Shown here: piece after piece, positions 20,137-31,400 of the stretch
How positions within the stretch are numbered: position 1 is the stretch's first letter
How the letters are laid out: every line of letters starts with the position of its first letter
Source of the DNA: Gracilariopsis chorda
Lineage: Eukaryota > Rhodophyta > Florideophyceae > Gracilariales > Gracilariaceae
Direction: 5' to 3'
Assembly (NCBI GenBank): GCA_003194525.1
Contig: NBIV01000090.1
Location: forward strand, 62,001 to 126,000
Length of the DNA stretch: 64,000 bases
Made by a program: the position numbers and the translations under genes
Notes under the pieces: generated by a model
The model's input: the letters and a program-made list of their open reading frames with translations, nothing else
Database searches by the model: none
What the model was told of the DNA's origin: nothing

Positions 20137-21386
20137 GTGGGCCCGCACAGTGATAGCCGACGAGAATGGGGTACTCATCGCCCCCCGATGCGAAGCTCAG
20201 CAATGGTATCAGTCAGCTGCCACCCGGACACGGCCAATGCAGCTGACAGAGCCACTTACCCCACCGTGGGAAACCGTCGTGTTCAGATTCTAAGAGAAGC
20301 AGGCACGCGCTGGCACGCAAAAGGGGTGGCGGGGGCGCAGGCTTTGCTTGGAGATGCGGCAGGCTCGCGTGAAGCATCCCCTCTACTGGCTCGCACACTC
20401 TCTACTGCTACTCAGGAAGGCTACCAACGCCACTGGGAAGCTTTCACACGATACTGTCAAGCAGAACACCTTTCTGCCCTTCCCGCCTTACCATATACTA
20501 TATCATGCTACATCGGTACACTCTTCACCCACGGCACCATAAGAGGTGGCTCCCTTTGCCCTTACGTGGCAGCCACTGGAACACAGCATTTTCGATTTGG
20601 ACTACAAGAACCCTGCACTGATCCCTTAGTTGTTGCAACGCGGCAAGTCTACCGCAGGCAAGATGCGGCTCGCACTTCTGGCGCACCGCTCAGATCTGCA
20701 ACATTGCCTGCTCCGCTCGCTGCCCGGGCTCTCCATATAACTTTAGCCTCCCCATCTACCCGAGATCTACAGCACTGGGGCCTAATTGCTCTAGGCTTCT
20801 TGCTATGTGGTCATCCGACGAGCATCCGCAATTTTTGTCGTCTGGACGTGAAGCTCGCAGAAGACGACATCACATTGCAGATGCGCGTATTCAAATATGG
20901 GGAAACAGGGTTCACGCCGCGCATCGCACTGCGCATTCCTCTTGGTTCCGGACCCGAAACAGCTGGATGCATCTACACTTTGATCGCTTCGCTCGTACGG
21001 GCCACTACTGCTCCGCACTTCTGGCTGTTTCCAAGCACAACGGACAGTCAACCAGCCTCCGCCGCTTCGGTCGCCACGGCGCTTAGTCTCTTGACAGAAA
21101 ATGCCGCACCTCCACCCGGGTCACAATTTACTGCTCGCTCCCTTCGGAGCGGGGGTATTTCGGCAGCCTATGCTGCGGGGGTCCCTCTTCTCGTTATAAT
21201 GCGTCTTTCGAGCCACCACTCTGAAGCAGTGGTTCACAAACACTACCTCGATGCTCTGATGCCTTCTACGCCTGCTGCACGGCTATTTTTCGCGCGTTTC
21301 ACGTGCTCTGCAGGGTCCGCTACTACTGGCCCCGGTCTCGCTAATTGGCAATTCAGCGCCGTGGGTCAGGATTACGTATGTAATAC
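20137..21386 (+). pseudogene. DIRS-like tyrosine recombinase, 3' end replaced by Copia-C LTR
   Basis: An open frame of 422 codons (to 21405), overlapping the RT-RNase H frame, as is usual in DIRS elements. The N-terminal core-binding part includes TLSTATQEGYQRHWEAFTRYC. Catalytic region: Arg in CGHPTSIRNFCRLDV (R231 or R235), box II TARSLRSGG (R337 present, but the expected His at position 334 is Arg), SSHHSEAVV, and the nucleophile Tyr about 370 in HKHYLDAL. The last eight or so codons come from the Copia-C 5' LTR that begins at 21387. The missing box II His would be expected to damage strand cleavage. Confidence 0.85.
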
Positions 21387-21744
21387 TGTGAATGCGTGGC
21401 TGTAAGCCTACTTTCAGGTGAGCTCCCGCACGGGTGGAATCTCACCAACCTGTCTGATACTTAGAAATTTTATTTAGGCAAGCTACTACACCACACTGGT
21501 CTCTACGCTATAGGAGCATGATATAAGAGTAGAAGATAAGCAGTAAAGGACCATACGGTTGCCCGTATTCCAGCTGCGCACAGAGGCTAATGACAGTTCT
21601 GGTCTTCTAAGTCTATCCTAACTCTATGAACTATCGTACTCCACACTTGCCTACAGGTTCTATGTACCGTTTTCGCTCTACAAATTTAGTAGCGCGCTGA
21701 CCGCCGTGCCAGCGCAAAAGGATCCGCCATCGAAGAAATTGTCA
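21387..21744 (+). repeat. 5' LTR of Copia-C
   Basis: 358 bp, TG...CA ends. Shared landmarks with the 3' LTR are CGTGGCTGTAAGCC, CACGGGTGGAATCTCACC, AGATAAGCAGTAAAGGACCA and GTCTACAGGTTCTAT-type sequence. A candidate primer-binding site TGGTTTCCTCGTACGAC starts 9 bases after the LTR. Confidence 0.88.
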
Positions 21745-21776
21745 ATCCGAATTTGGTTTCCTCGTACGACTACCTC

Positions 21777-24700
21777 ATGTCGGACAGCTCAAGCGATGCG
21801 CACAATGCGCAACGCGACGCATTGTTAAAAAGTCTCAGGAACTTCAACTCTCGTGACTATGTGCCAAGCTCCGTTTCGGACCTAGAAAACTATTTGCTGA
21901 ACGTGTACCCAGCCGAAGGGCCACATGACTTCCAAATGATACAGACGGACATCGAGTCATTTTTACCAGCATCGGTCCTCATCTTCAGCCAAGAACCATT
22001 CCGACACGGTGCTTACGCAGTCGTTCTGCTACATGACACCGGACGGTTTTTCAATGTCTTTACGACACCAACCGCCGTCTTGGACTCTTTTTCACCAGCC
22101 GAACGGGCTAGTCGAACCATCATGGCCTTTTTTTGGATATCCTACGCTTACGGTTATGAGAAGAATCAGGTCCTCGAAAGCGTGGAAGCGTACAAAAAGA
22201 TTCGTTTATCGAATCCATATTACGCACAACCGCCCCGGTATCAATCTCCTCTACAACCTCCGCAGTCATTCTATGTCCAAAATGCATTGTCACCGCATTC
22301 CGTAGCGCAGAATGACCAGACAGGGAACCAAAGTGGAAGTGCACTGACCGCACAGGAAGTACCTCAAGGTAACCTACTACCTTCAGGACACAGCACCGCT
22401 TCGGTTACACCTGGATACCCAACTAGGGACACTTCGAAGAAACCTGCTACAGTTGCCACTTAATTCAAAGACATGAAGCTTACCAGATCCAAGGAACAGC
22501 CCACTCGGTACGCCCTTCGAGATTATGAAGTGTGTTCTCACCAGTTTGAGCTCTCACAAGAACATTGCCAGAAGTTCTTTGTGAACTCCTTTGGTGGACC
22601 CGCTCGGGAATTTTTCTTTGAGAACACCGCTCTGGATATGTCCTTTCCGGCAATGGTCAAGGTCATGCTCAACGAGTATGACAATGACGCTCTTCAAGTT
22701 GCTGCGCAAGCCGAGTTGGAACGTATCACCATCGATCAGGTGATGAAGGAGAAGGACTTGGCCGACTCCGATTCAGGTTTGACACAATTAGTGGACAAGA
22801 TCAACGCTCTTGCTCCTCAGGCTCCCCCGCAGTTCCGTTCAGATGAGCATAAGAAACGATTTTTGCGTAAGGCTGTTCTGCCCCAGTCATGGGCAGAGAC
22901 CTCCATATCACAAATGACCACCACTCTGTTTACCTTCAATACGTTTGTGACAGCTCACAGGGAACAGATCTAGTTGAAGGAAGAAAAGAAAACCCTTTCT
23001 GGTAATGCCTCACCCCCGCTGCAGGTACATTCTACCAGCAATATGGTGTACCGCCAAGCCGCTACAAGGGTCGCTCTCGTACACCGTACAGGCGGCGCAA
23101 CCCCATCGGGAAAGACGGCAAGCGTATGCAGTGCCATATATGCGGCAGTGAAGACCACTTCGCTAAGGACCACCCCACTGGTTCAAGGTTCAACCGCATT
23201 CGGAATGGCGTAGCTAAATCCCTTAAGCAGGGAGCCCCAGCTATCCGTGTCCTCTCAGAGGTTTTTAACGCCCTCAGTGATGAAGAATCTTCATCTTACT
23301 CCGACCCGGACACCCAGGAGGTAACTGATCTGGAAACGTTCTACGCGTTAACTTCCAGTCACCACTTGGATGAACCGAACACCTTACAGGAAGTTACCTT
23401 TTCGAACCATATGACGAAAGGGAATTTCAGACGCATTTGTCGTCCACACTTTCCTCTCCGCCTACGTTTAACATCATGCCGAGGAAGCAGATTCGCTTCA
23501 AAGGCCGTTCGGAATTTCGTCAGGATGCCTAGAAGGTGCGCTTGCTCTTAGACATCCAAATAAGTTGTCTGTTCACTGCAGGACCGTCTGCAGGCGCAAA
23601 TGCTTTAAGCGTAACCGTCATTCGAAAGAAGTTTATACATTACTCCTGTTTACAGCAAGTCCCTCACCAAGCGGACGGAAAAAGGATACCGCCCTGGCTT
23701 TTGCGTTGACATAGGCGCACTGCGCTCCGTTATCAGTATCAAAGAACCCCGTAGAATATACCACCGCATTAGGAAAACGTTACGACTACTTCGTTCTAAC
23801 CTCAAGTTCAGATTTGCCGACTCGGTATACGACTCCTTAGAAAGAGTAGTGATCCCATTGGACACACAGCCTGGAGTACCCACAATACCGGTTTTGTTTG
23901 ATGTTATATCAGCCGACGTTCATGCCTTAATGGGAATGGATGTGCTCGATCAACACTCGTTGACCCCGTGCACCGTCACCATTCGGCTTGTCAAACGGGC
24001 CATTGCGGATGATGGAGATAACTTCTACGCCATGGATGATTGGCACATACCGTTGACAAGGTTTGATGGACACATCTATGCCCAATACTCCGTTCCGGTC
24101 TGAACGCTGTTCACTACACATAAACAGCAGCTAACCAAACTGCATCAACAGTTTTTCCATCCGTCCTCGGAAAAGTTGTACATTCTCCGGAGGAAAGCTC
24201 GTCCAGAAGACACCACCAAGGGGACGCAGACACAACTCGAAGAGATCAGTCACTCTTGTGACCCATTTCAAAGGATCCAAGACGGACCAACTCGGTTTAA
24301 AGTCTCCCTTGGTACCGAAAACATTCGGTTCAATGAAGAAGTGATCATTGATATCAGGTACCTCGATGACAAACCGGTGCTCCACATGGTTGATGCACAA
24401 ACTCACTTCTCCACCGCTCGGTTCTTATCGGATGTATCCACCAAGCCCATATGGAAATGTATTGTCCAGTGCTGGATACTGATATACACTGGAATACCAA
24501 ACAGTATAAAGGTGGACCAAGGCTCGGTCTTTGGGAACAGCTTCACTTCCTTTGCCAAGGCTAGGAAAATTGGTGTCTTCCGCACTGGTATTGAGTCCCA
24601 CTCCTTTCTGGGTATTGGTGAACGCTATCATGAACCTCTTCTGAAGACGGTTAGGAAGTTGAAGTTGGCCTCACCCAATATAGACCCCAGCATGCTACTG

Positions 24701-26749
24701 GCATTCACTGTTTATGCGATGAACAACACTCTCGGACCAGAAGGTTTAGTTCCCTCCGTACTGGTACTCTGGGAATTTCCCTCACTCCGAATGATCGGTG
24801 AATACTTAGTTTCAAAGTCCACCCTGGACTAGAGAGCCAAATTGGCGAGCACGGCACGGAGGGAGATGGAACAACATATGGCAAAGCTCCGCGTTCGACG
24901 CGCCTTGCGTCATAATATCCCACCATAGGCCAATATTGCGTACCGCCCTGGTGATAAAGTCCTCGTCTGGAGTTCGAAGCTAATCGCAAACCGTATTGGA
25001 GAATGTATTGGACCCTTTGAGGTAAATACCGTTGATAATAGTGCCAAGCTGGTATACTTGCGTCTATCTCCCGACTAGGATCTAAGCTCGTTCAGCTTTG
25101 CGCAGGTCCAACCCTATGTCTCCGCCTCAGAGGTATCGCACACTCACCTGTGTGAAATCCTTAATGGTTTCTTGACACACCGTTTGGAGGTCAGTGACAT
25201 CTACTTGACTGAGATTCTCAGTGCTGGCGATCCCCGCGCAAAAGACCCCGAATGACAGATGCAAAGAAAGCCCAATTGCGTTGACTTTCAGATCGCTGTA
25301 CCTTCAAGGTTATCCTCAAGGAAGATATTCCACGAGACGGTAATGTCTTGCCAGGTCGATGTGTTTTAGCTATCAAGTCCACCGAAGACGGTCAAGAAAG
25401 GTTCAAAGCCCGATAGGTTATCGGAGGCCAGCGAGATCGGATGAAACCCCTTATAGCGCACTACAGTCAGGCACTCCAGCCACAAACCGTTCGGTTTATC
25501 CTTGCACTTTCGACAATTTTCGGATACGAGGTTTGGACCAATGACATAACGCAAGCATACTTGCAGTCAATGGAACCACTCTCACTCGATCTCTATATCG
25601 CGGACCCCTTCCGGAATTCGAGCTTGAGCCTCATCAGTGCTTGCAGCTTCCGAAACCCTTTTATGGTCTATGCGAATCAGGAGACCTTTGGTTAGCCACG
25701 ATGGATAATTATCACTGTTCGGACTTGGGTATTAAAGCGCTACGATCTGACCCAGCCCTCTATTATCCAATCCGCAAGGGAATCTTTATAAGTATATCAG
25801 GTTCATATGTCGATGACCTACTCTGCACTGGGACACATGAGTTTCGAAAACTATGTGAACGGACCGGAGAACGGTTTGTAACAAAACCAGACTCAAAATT
25901 GCCCTGCGCCTTCACAGGTTTTCAGATTGAGGACGATCGTATGGGACAGCCACACATCACGCAGCGGAAGTATATTGAAAAGCCCCCACCGTTATCGGCC
26001 AATTGCTCCTTTGAGTAATTCGCTTCAGTTCGTATGAAGCTGGCCTGGCTTACCCACTCGCGCATCGACATCCTTTATGAGGTCTCGCAGCTTACACAAG
26101 TCACCCGTGAAAGGTTTGATACCGACCGTAAAAGGATACTGGAAGAAGTCCATGATATTCTTCAGGTAGTGAAACAGCATGATGCATCGCTCGGGTTCCC
26201 CAAATTGGACATCGGTTGGATGCAGATCCTTGGTGTATCGGACGAATCGCTCGCCACCAACGCGGATCTGACCTCCCAATTGGGCTATCTTGTGTTCTTT
26301 TCTGACCGCTTTGGAACCGTACTACCCATTAGTTTTAAATCCTATAAGGGTCGTAGGGTCACCCGTTCGGCTTTTGCGGCAGAGCTCATAGCTTTTGCTG
26401 ACATGTTTGATGTCGCACACACGCTTTCGACCGAACTCGAGGTTCTACTCAACTGTTCACCTCTATCAACTGTTCACCGCTATCCGTTTGTCTCCGTACG
26501 GACTCTAAGTCACTATTTGACATTATCCTCAAGGGTTCACGCACCTCTGAGAACCGGTTGATGATAGATATTTCTATCGCCCGTGAAGGATACCACTTGG
26601 GTCATATCTCCGACATCGGTTTTATTCGCAGTGGTCAATACCTTGCTGACTATTTGACTAAAGGGACTGACCACACACCGCTTCATCGGGTTCTCCTTCA
26701 AGGAAAGTGGCATGTTAGGCCCGCGCAATATATCATCCGCTGGGGCTAA
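21777..26749 (+). pseudogene. Copia-C gag-pol remnant
   Basis: Several frames with stops. Gag: 21777-22463, TAA, then 22473-22973. The zinc knuckle at 23126 onward reads CHICGSEDHFAKDH, which is C-C-H-H where C-C-H-C is usual. Protease: CVDIGALRSVI (about 23700) and the flap-side ALMGMDVLD (about 23930). The integrase core at 24340-24700 has Asp in IDIRYLDDKPV, Asp in IKVDQGSVFGNSF and Glu in GERYHEPLLKTV. RT: VWTNDITQAYLQS (about 25530), LPKPFYGLCESGDLW and SYVDDLLCTG (about 25805). RNase H: LAWLTHSRIDILYEV, RSAFAAELIAFADMFD and ADYLTKGTDH (about 26650). At least five stops or frame changes make it inactive. Confidence 0.88.
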
Positions 26750-27040
26750 GCGAACGTCAGGACCATCTGGTTACTACAACTGGCCAAAAGGGAAGCATCA
26801 ACGCACGGTAATGAAGAATGAATCACCAAGAATGGAGGCGTACGGCACGGAATCCGGAAAGCCCCTCTTATCTAGCTTGCGCCAGACCCCTCAATGTTGC
26901 GGTACCCGTGTGACGGCACCACAGCAAAGCACGTCCGCGCCCACTACGTCTGTCGACGCAGGTCAGTTCTCCCTGCCCACTGGAGGGTTACTGCATGGTA
27001 TTTATATGAGATACTACACGTGCCAGGTATAGTGCCGGAG

Positions 27041-27076
27041 GTCCTGGGTTCAATTCCCAGTAGCGATTACCATTGG
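27041..27076 (+). other. tRNA T-arm-like fragment in Copia-C 3' region
   Basis: CTGGG-TTCAATT-CCCAG makes a perfect 5-bp T-stem with a canonical 7-base T-loop, followed by TAGCGATTACCA. It contains a B-box-like GGTTCAATTCC. I found no matching acceptor or D-arm upstream, so this is a tRNA 3' fragment or a chance resemblance, not a complete tRNA gene. Confidence 0.35.
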
Positions 27077-27164
27077 TGATCAACGGACCATGGCACCGCA
27101 TCGGTCTTTAGCACTTTACTTTTTCATCGAACACCTTTTGGAGCTCCCATGAAAGTGGAGGGAG

Positions 27165-28435
27165 TGTGAATGTGTGGCTGTAAGCCTCCTTTCACGTGAG
27201 CTTCCGCACGGGTGGAATCTCACCGACCGGTCTGGTAGTTAGAAAGTTTATTTAGGCTAGCTACTACACCACACTGTTCTCTACCCTAGAGAAGCAGATG
27301 GACTAGTAGAAGATGTGGAGCAACGCTTCTGCGTGATAATCCGTGAGGATGCAACTCATAAGAGTGAGACGTAGTCGCTGCAATGGCTCTACGGTATATG
27401 AGTTGGTCTCACGTGGAGTGGCTCCAAGTGGATGGTTTAGTGTGTGCAAGTTCACCTAGGAAGGTAGGAATCTGGAGTGGATTGCAGAATGATGGACGCG
27501 TGTGCGCGTGTGCTAAAGCGCCATGCTGTGATGTTATGTTTTACTTGGGACGACCCCCCAGGGTGCCTGACACTGGTCTAGCCACGTGTGTGGACCTGAA
27601 GAGGTGTGCACTATCTTAGTTAATTATTACTATTTATTCCTGTACTGCAAATACTTAGGTGAGCGCGACCTCACTGTCGCGAGCACTAAGTAAAGTCAAC
27701 CCGAGTCTTCGGTCGCAGATACGTTTTCAGTTTGATCTGAAGAGTCCGGCTCTGGATTGTATTGTCTTTGCAGCGTGCACTACTCCACCCCGAGGGTCAC
27801 TGCAATCGGTTTGTACTATCTACCCGCTCGGTACGACTACAGATATACTGTGTTCACTAATTGTCGTGTGACTTCTATTGTCTCTGTGTTACAGCTATCG
27901 ACCCTGTATTGGGCAGTTTTTGTTGTTTCTTGTTGCTTTTGTACACCCCGTCGGGTCTGTTCCCGCTTTCCGCACGACCCGTCGGGTGGTTCCGTTCTGT
28001 CTGTGGATAGCCCCCTTTTCTGGGTTCGCACTGGTCCACCATACGCGTGTTCCACGGTTTCCCGGTTTTACCGTTCCTCTTTACCCGTGGTATTTCCGAA
28101 CTACCGTCAGTCTTACACCTGACACCTGGGTAGACAGAGGGCTCAAACGCTGAGTTTACCTCGCAAGAAGGCAAAGACTGGGACATCCTTGATTGTCACC
28201 CATTCCTGGGTTTTGCACTACAGAAGATAAGCAGTAAAGGACCATACCGTTGCCCGTATTCCAGCTGCGCACAGAGGCTGTTGACTGCTCTAGTCTTCTA
28301 ATTATATCCTAACTCTACGAACTATCCTACTCCACATTCGTCTACAGGTTCTATATACCTTTTTTGCTCTACACCTTTAAAAGCGCGCTTACCGCCGTGC
28401 CAGCACAGAAGGGCACGCCATCGGAGAAATCGTCA
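27165..28435 (+). repeat. 3' LTR of Copia-C, interrupted by a solo LTR
   Basis: Aligns to the 5' LTR on both sides of the insertion at 27314-28222. Preceded by the purine tract at 27151-27164. Ends GTCA at 28435, next to the second tyrosine-recombinase retroelement. Confidence 0.88.
27314..28222 (+). mobile_element. Solo LTR of an unidentified LTR retrotransposon
   Basis: 909 bp starting TGTGGAGCAACG and ending TTTTGCACTACA, bounded by the perfect 5-bp duplication GAAGA (27309-27313 and 28223-28227), which joins seamlessly to the Copia-C LTR. TG...CA ends, a 5-bp duplication and the lack of any internal coding region indicate a solo LTR left by LTR-LTR recombination. Orientation is not proven. 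No related full element was recognised in the window. Confidence 0.8.
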
Positions 28436-31400
28436 AATAATATTTCGGCGTGGAGTATTCTGTGACGCTTTGAATTTTGCCGACGTAAATCTGAGTCCTT
28501 ACCTCCATTTCGGTGTCGGGGGGGGCAGCGAAAGCTGTAAAAAGGGGCAAGTGGAGAAGGCTTGGTTTCTCTAGTCACAAATCCAGGATGCGAGTGCGTT
28601 CTGTGTATGGATGCAGACAACGGTGAACTTGTGGTGGCCCCAGCCTAGGCTAAGACGGATGTTGGATGGGCTTTCTTTCTTTCGATTGGATTCTTGGCAA
28701 TCAGGGAAGCCTCAAGGCAAAGTTTCGACGAAATTTCTAAGGATATAAGCTCCAGGGGTGGCGGTCCTCACTAGTTGGAGAGGATCGCATTATATCCTTA
28801 ATTGACCTCCTTGTGAGCCACCACTGTCTAGTTTTGGTGCAATGCCTGCCTCTTGTCCTTCAAATCGCCGTACGGGGGTGTTTGAAGACATGACTTTAAT
28901 CAGTGACTTCCGTGTCCCTTGAGCGGCGAGCATACAAAAGAGAGTTAGAGAGAGGGTCAGCAGCCGTGGGTGTAACATCTGTGCCGGTTTCTCTATGGGA
29001 GCTGGTGTTGGTAACATGGCATTGTGGTGCGAGGCCCGAGCAGTACTAACTGAGGCGTAGTGGCACTCGTCTCAGGGACGTGCCGAGTGCGAGGCCTGGC
29101 AAATGCTCTAAGAGAGCATGAGGTGACGGCTGGCCTTATTTTAGGCAGCGCACAGTCGGGAGCCGCCCTCCTAAAAGGCGGAAACCTGTGCCACGGGAAA
29201 AGTGGCCCTCAGACCGGTCTGGGCTAGCCCCTCGACGAGTTTAAGGGCCTGCAACAACAATACCACCGACCTCTTGTTTGAAACTGTGCGCTTGACTGAA
29301 CGGCAGTCGCAGACAAGCCCTATAACTATTAGAGGCAGAGTTTGGGCAGTGGGCGCCCGAATAAGTTGGAGAGCGCAAGCAGAGCAAAGTAGCACTGCTT
29401 AGCGTTTTGCGAAAGGACGTTTATGGAATCCCCAAAGAGCACCACGTTGACCCTATCTTGTTGCAAGTCAAGGACGGGACTTATCCCCTAGTAGGAAAGG
29501 AGAAAAACCCTGAAAAAGGAAGAGCAGCGGACGAAAGTGAAGAGGAATCCTCTTCGGAGAGTAGTAGCGACGACGGAAGCGAGGGGGTAGCACCCCATGC
29601 GCCACGTCATCGTGAAGCCACTGACTTGGCGTCAGTAATGCAGTCTCTAGCGAAGATGCAACGCAACCGTAAAAAAGGCCGTGATGAACTACGCGAATAG
29701 CAAGCTTCTCTTCCGAAAGAGCTTCAGAAGTTGAAATTTAGGAATGTTAGCAGACAGAAGAATTTGTTGGAAGTTCTGAATCGAGCCAGGTGCGGAGAGG
29801 TTGAAGAGAACGGCGATTTTGAGGCAAGTGGAACATCGGACTCCGATGAGGACGTTTCGAGCGCGGAAACTTCTGCATCGACTTCTAAAATGTCTAATAA
29901 ACGATTATTTAAGACGTTGGCGAGCCGGTTCTTCCCAGATCAGGCGGTTGTCGTTGACTCTCTATAAAGAGAGAACATGTTTAGGATGGCGTTGACCAAT
30001 TACCCGACATTCTCCGCTTGAACGGAAGCTTGGCATTTGAGTAGAAATCAAAATAAGCGCGAAGCGGCCACACTGGTAAAAATTATCAACTGCACCATTA
30101 GTTCTCTGGGTGTTATGCGCGCGAACGACGAACCTGCACTTGAGCTTGCTATCCGGCGTCTGGCAGCTGTAGTAATGGTGGACAGAACCGCAACCTGATC
30201 TGTGGCGCGTGAAGTGGAGGAAGAGCAGGATGACTTGGTTAGCGAAACTCGCCGGCGATGATTGCTTAAGTTGGGTAAATTGAGAAAAGAACTCTCGACT
30301 TCGACGGAATAGGATAAGTTTGCCATGTCGGAAGACAGGGAGACGGCTTCAGGCGAGTTTGGAAAAAAGACAACAACATAGTGCACTGAGGTATGTTGGA
30401 CGATCGGGATATGCTTCCCCTGCAGTGGGCAGTTGGTGAGGCAACGAGGCACCCAGAGTGTGAACGTAAGCGACGAAATCAGCTTCTTAGGAAACGGAGA
30501 CTGCTTGAGGACATCCTGCACAAGCTGGTAAGTGGGCTGGATGGCCTGAATGCCGTTCATGTCTTCTCATATCATCCGACGTCAGGAGAGAAAAACGCTG
30601 TTCAATGGCTGGAGACCAACTTCTTCCAATAAATAGAAGCGGATTCCTTCTGCCGAAGCTATTTCGACGCGGGGTTTTCTGTAGAGGAAGAGGACGCTAG
30701 TTTTGGATATGGCCCCCACAGGAGTGGGTGTGGTTGCACCCGGAGCAAGTTTCCCTGCCAGTTAATGGTCTGGCAGCCCTGGCCCATATTCTTGCACTAT
30801 TACCAGAACAAATCCAAGGAACGTATGGTGCAGAAGTTGGAACATTGAAGACCGCGTGTGAGCGCCAGCCATTTGCGACGCCTTAATGCGGCATTGGAAA
30901 TGAAGATTACGGAATTTTGGTCCTAAAACTGCGAAAGGCTGGACCGTTTCGACAGATTTAGGAACAAACGAGGGTGATTAATGGAGTTTTTGGGGTACCG
31001 AAGCGTGATAAGGGAAGCCAGGGGCTGATTATCAACGTGCGTAACGCGAATAAAATCTTTATAGCACCTGGAAAGATTGATTTACCGAATCCAGGACGCC
31101 TTGCACTTTTGTGGATGCCCCTTCGGCTGAAGCTATATGTCGGTAAATCGGATATAAACAATCATTTTTATCGGATGAAGATATCGGAATAGATAAGCCC
31201 CTATTTCAGTTTACCTCCGATAGAACAGCGTGAGACGCAGCTATACCCTGTTATGCGTTACATGCGTATGGGGTGGTCACACTCTTTATTCGTGGCACAA
31301 GCCATTCATTGGGAGCTGCTCGAGTCTACTGGTCTACCATCAAGGGGCTGAATAACGGGTATTATCAAAGTTTCGGAATTGAGCTATGCAGCCTTTTTTG

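Larger units (their letters stand above)
15500..20293 (+). pseudogene. DIRS-like reverse transcriptase-RNase H, broken and split by a piggyBac-like insertion
   Basis: ATG at 15500, right after the gag stop. RT fingers and palm: KQRLVVNYKREN, DHLFKAHVKDAYHHLRL, then TGA (15968-15970) in frame, then a palm box AYLDEFF where YLDDFF would be expected, then a second in-frame TGA (16247-16249), then LEILGIVVDTRRQQF. After a frameshift near 16500 the RNase H domain reads FTDASRAGWGAAW, INELEFTEALYAL, LVTDSLVTAHIV and NCWADRLSR, which supply the D-E-D-D residues. The frame reaches TGALTSYEV at 17216, is interrupted by the piggyBac-like element, and resumes as TSYEVTGQIDTRAARLLL to a stop at 20291-20293. 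It overlaps the recombinase start. Confidence 0.85.
8420..21386 (+). mobile_element. DIRS-like tyrosine-recombinase retroelement, interrupted by Copia-A, a piggyBac-like element and Copia-C
   Basis: Order on the plus strand: gag (8420-8597 plus 14640-15497), RT-RNase H (15500-17216 plus 19990-20293), tyrosine recombinase (20137-21386). The coding frame resumes correctly across both internal insertions once one copy of each target duplication is discounted. RT-RNase H followed by an overlapping phage-integrase-type recombinase, without protease or DDE integrase, is the diagnostic DIRS layout. The terminal repeats are not identified. Several stops and frameshifts make the copy non-autonomous. 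Confidence 0.8.
21387..28435 (+). mobile_element. Copia-C: divergent, decayed copia-type LTR retrotransposon
   Basis: 5' LTR 21387-21744 (358 bp). 3' LTR 27165-28435, which is 357 bp once a 909-bp solo LTR and its 5-bp duplication are removed. Both begin TGTGAATG and end GTCA. A strong polypurine tract GAAAGTGGAGGGAG precedes the 3' LTR. The target duplication is probably AATA(C/A) (21382-21386 and 28436-28440, one mismatch). Domain order Gag, protease, integrase, RT, RNase H is copia-type, but the sequence is far from Copia-A, B and D. Confidence 0.9.

Noticed and set aside
27041-27076. A tRNA gene call based on the T-arm
   Set aside because: No complementary acceptor strand, D-arm or anticodon arm could be found upstream.
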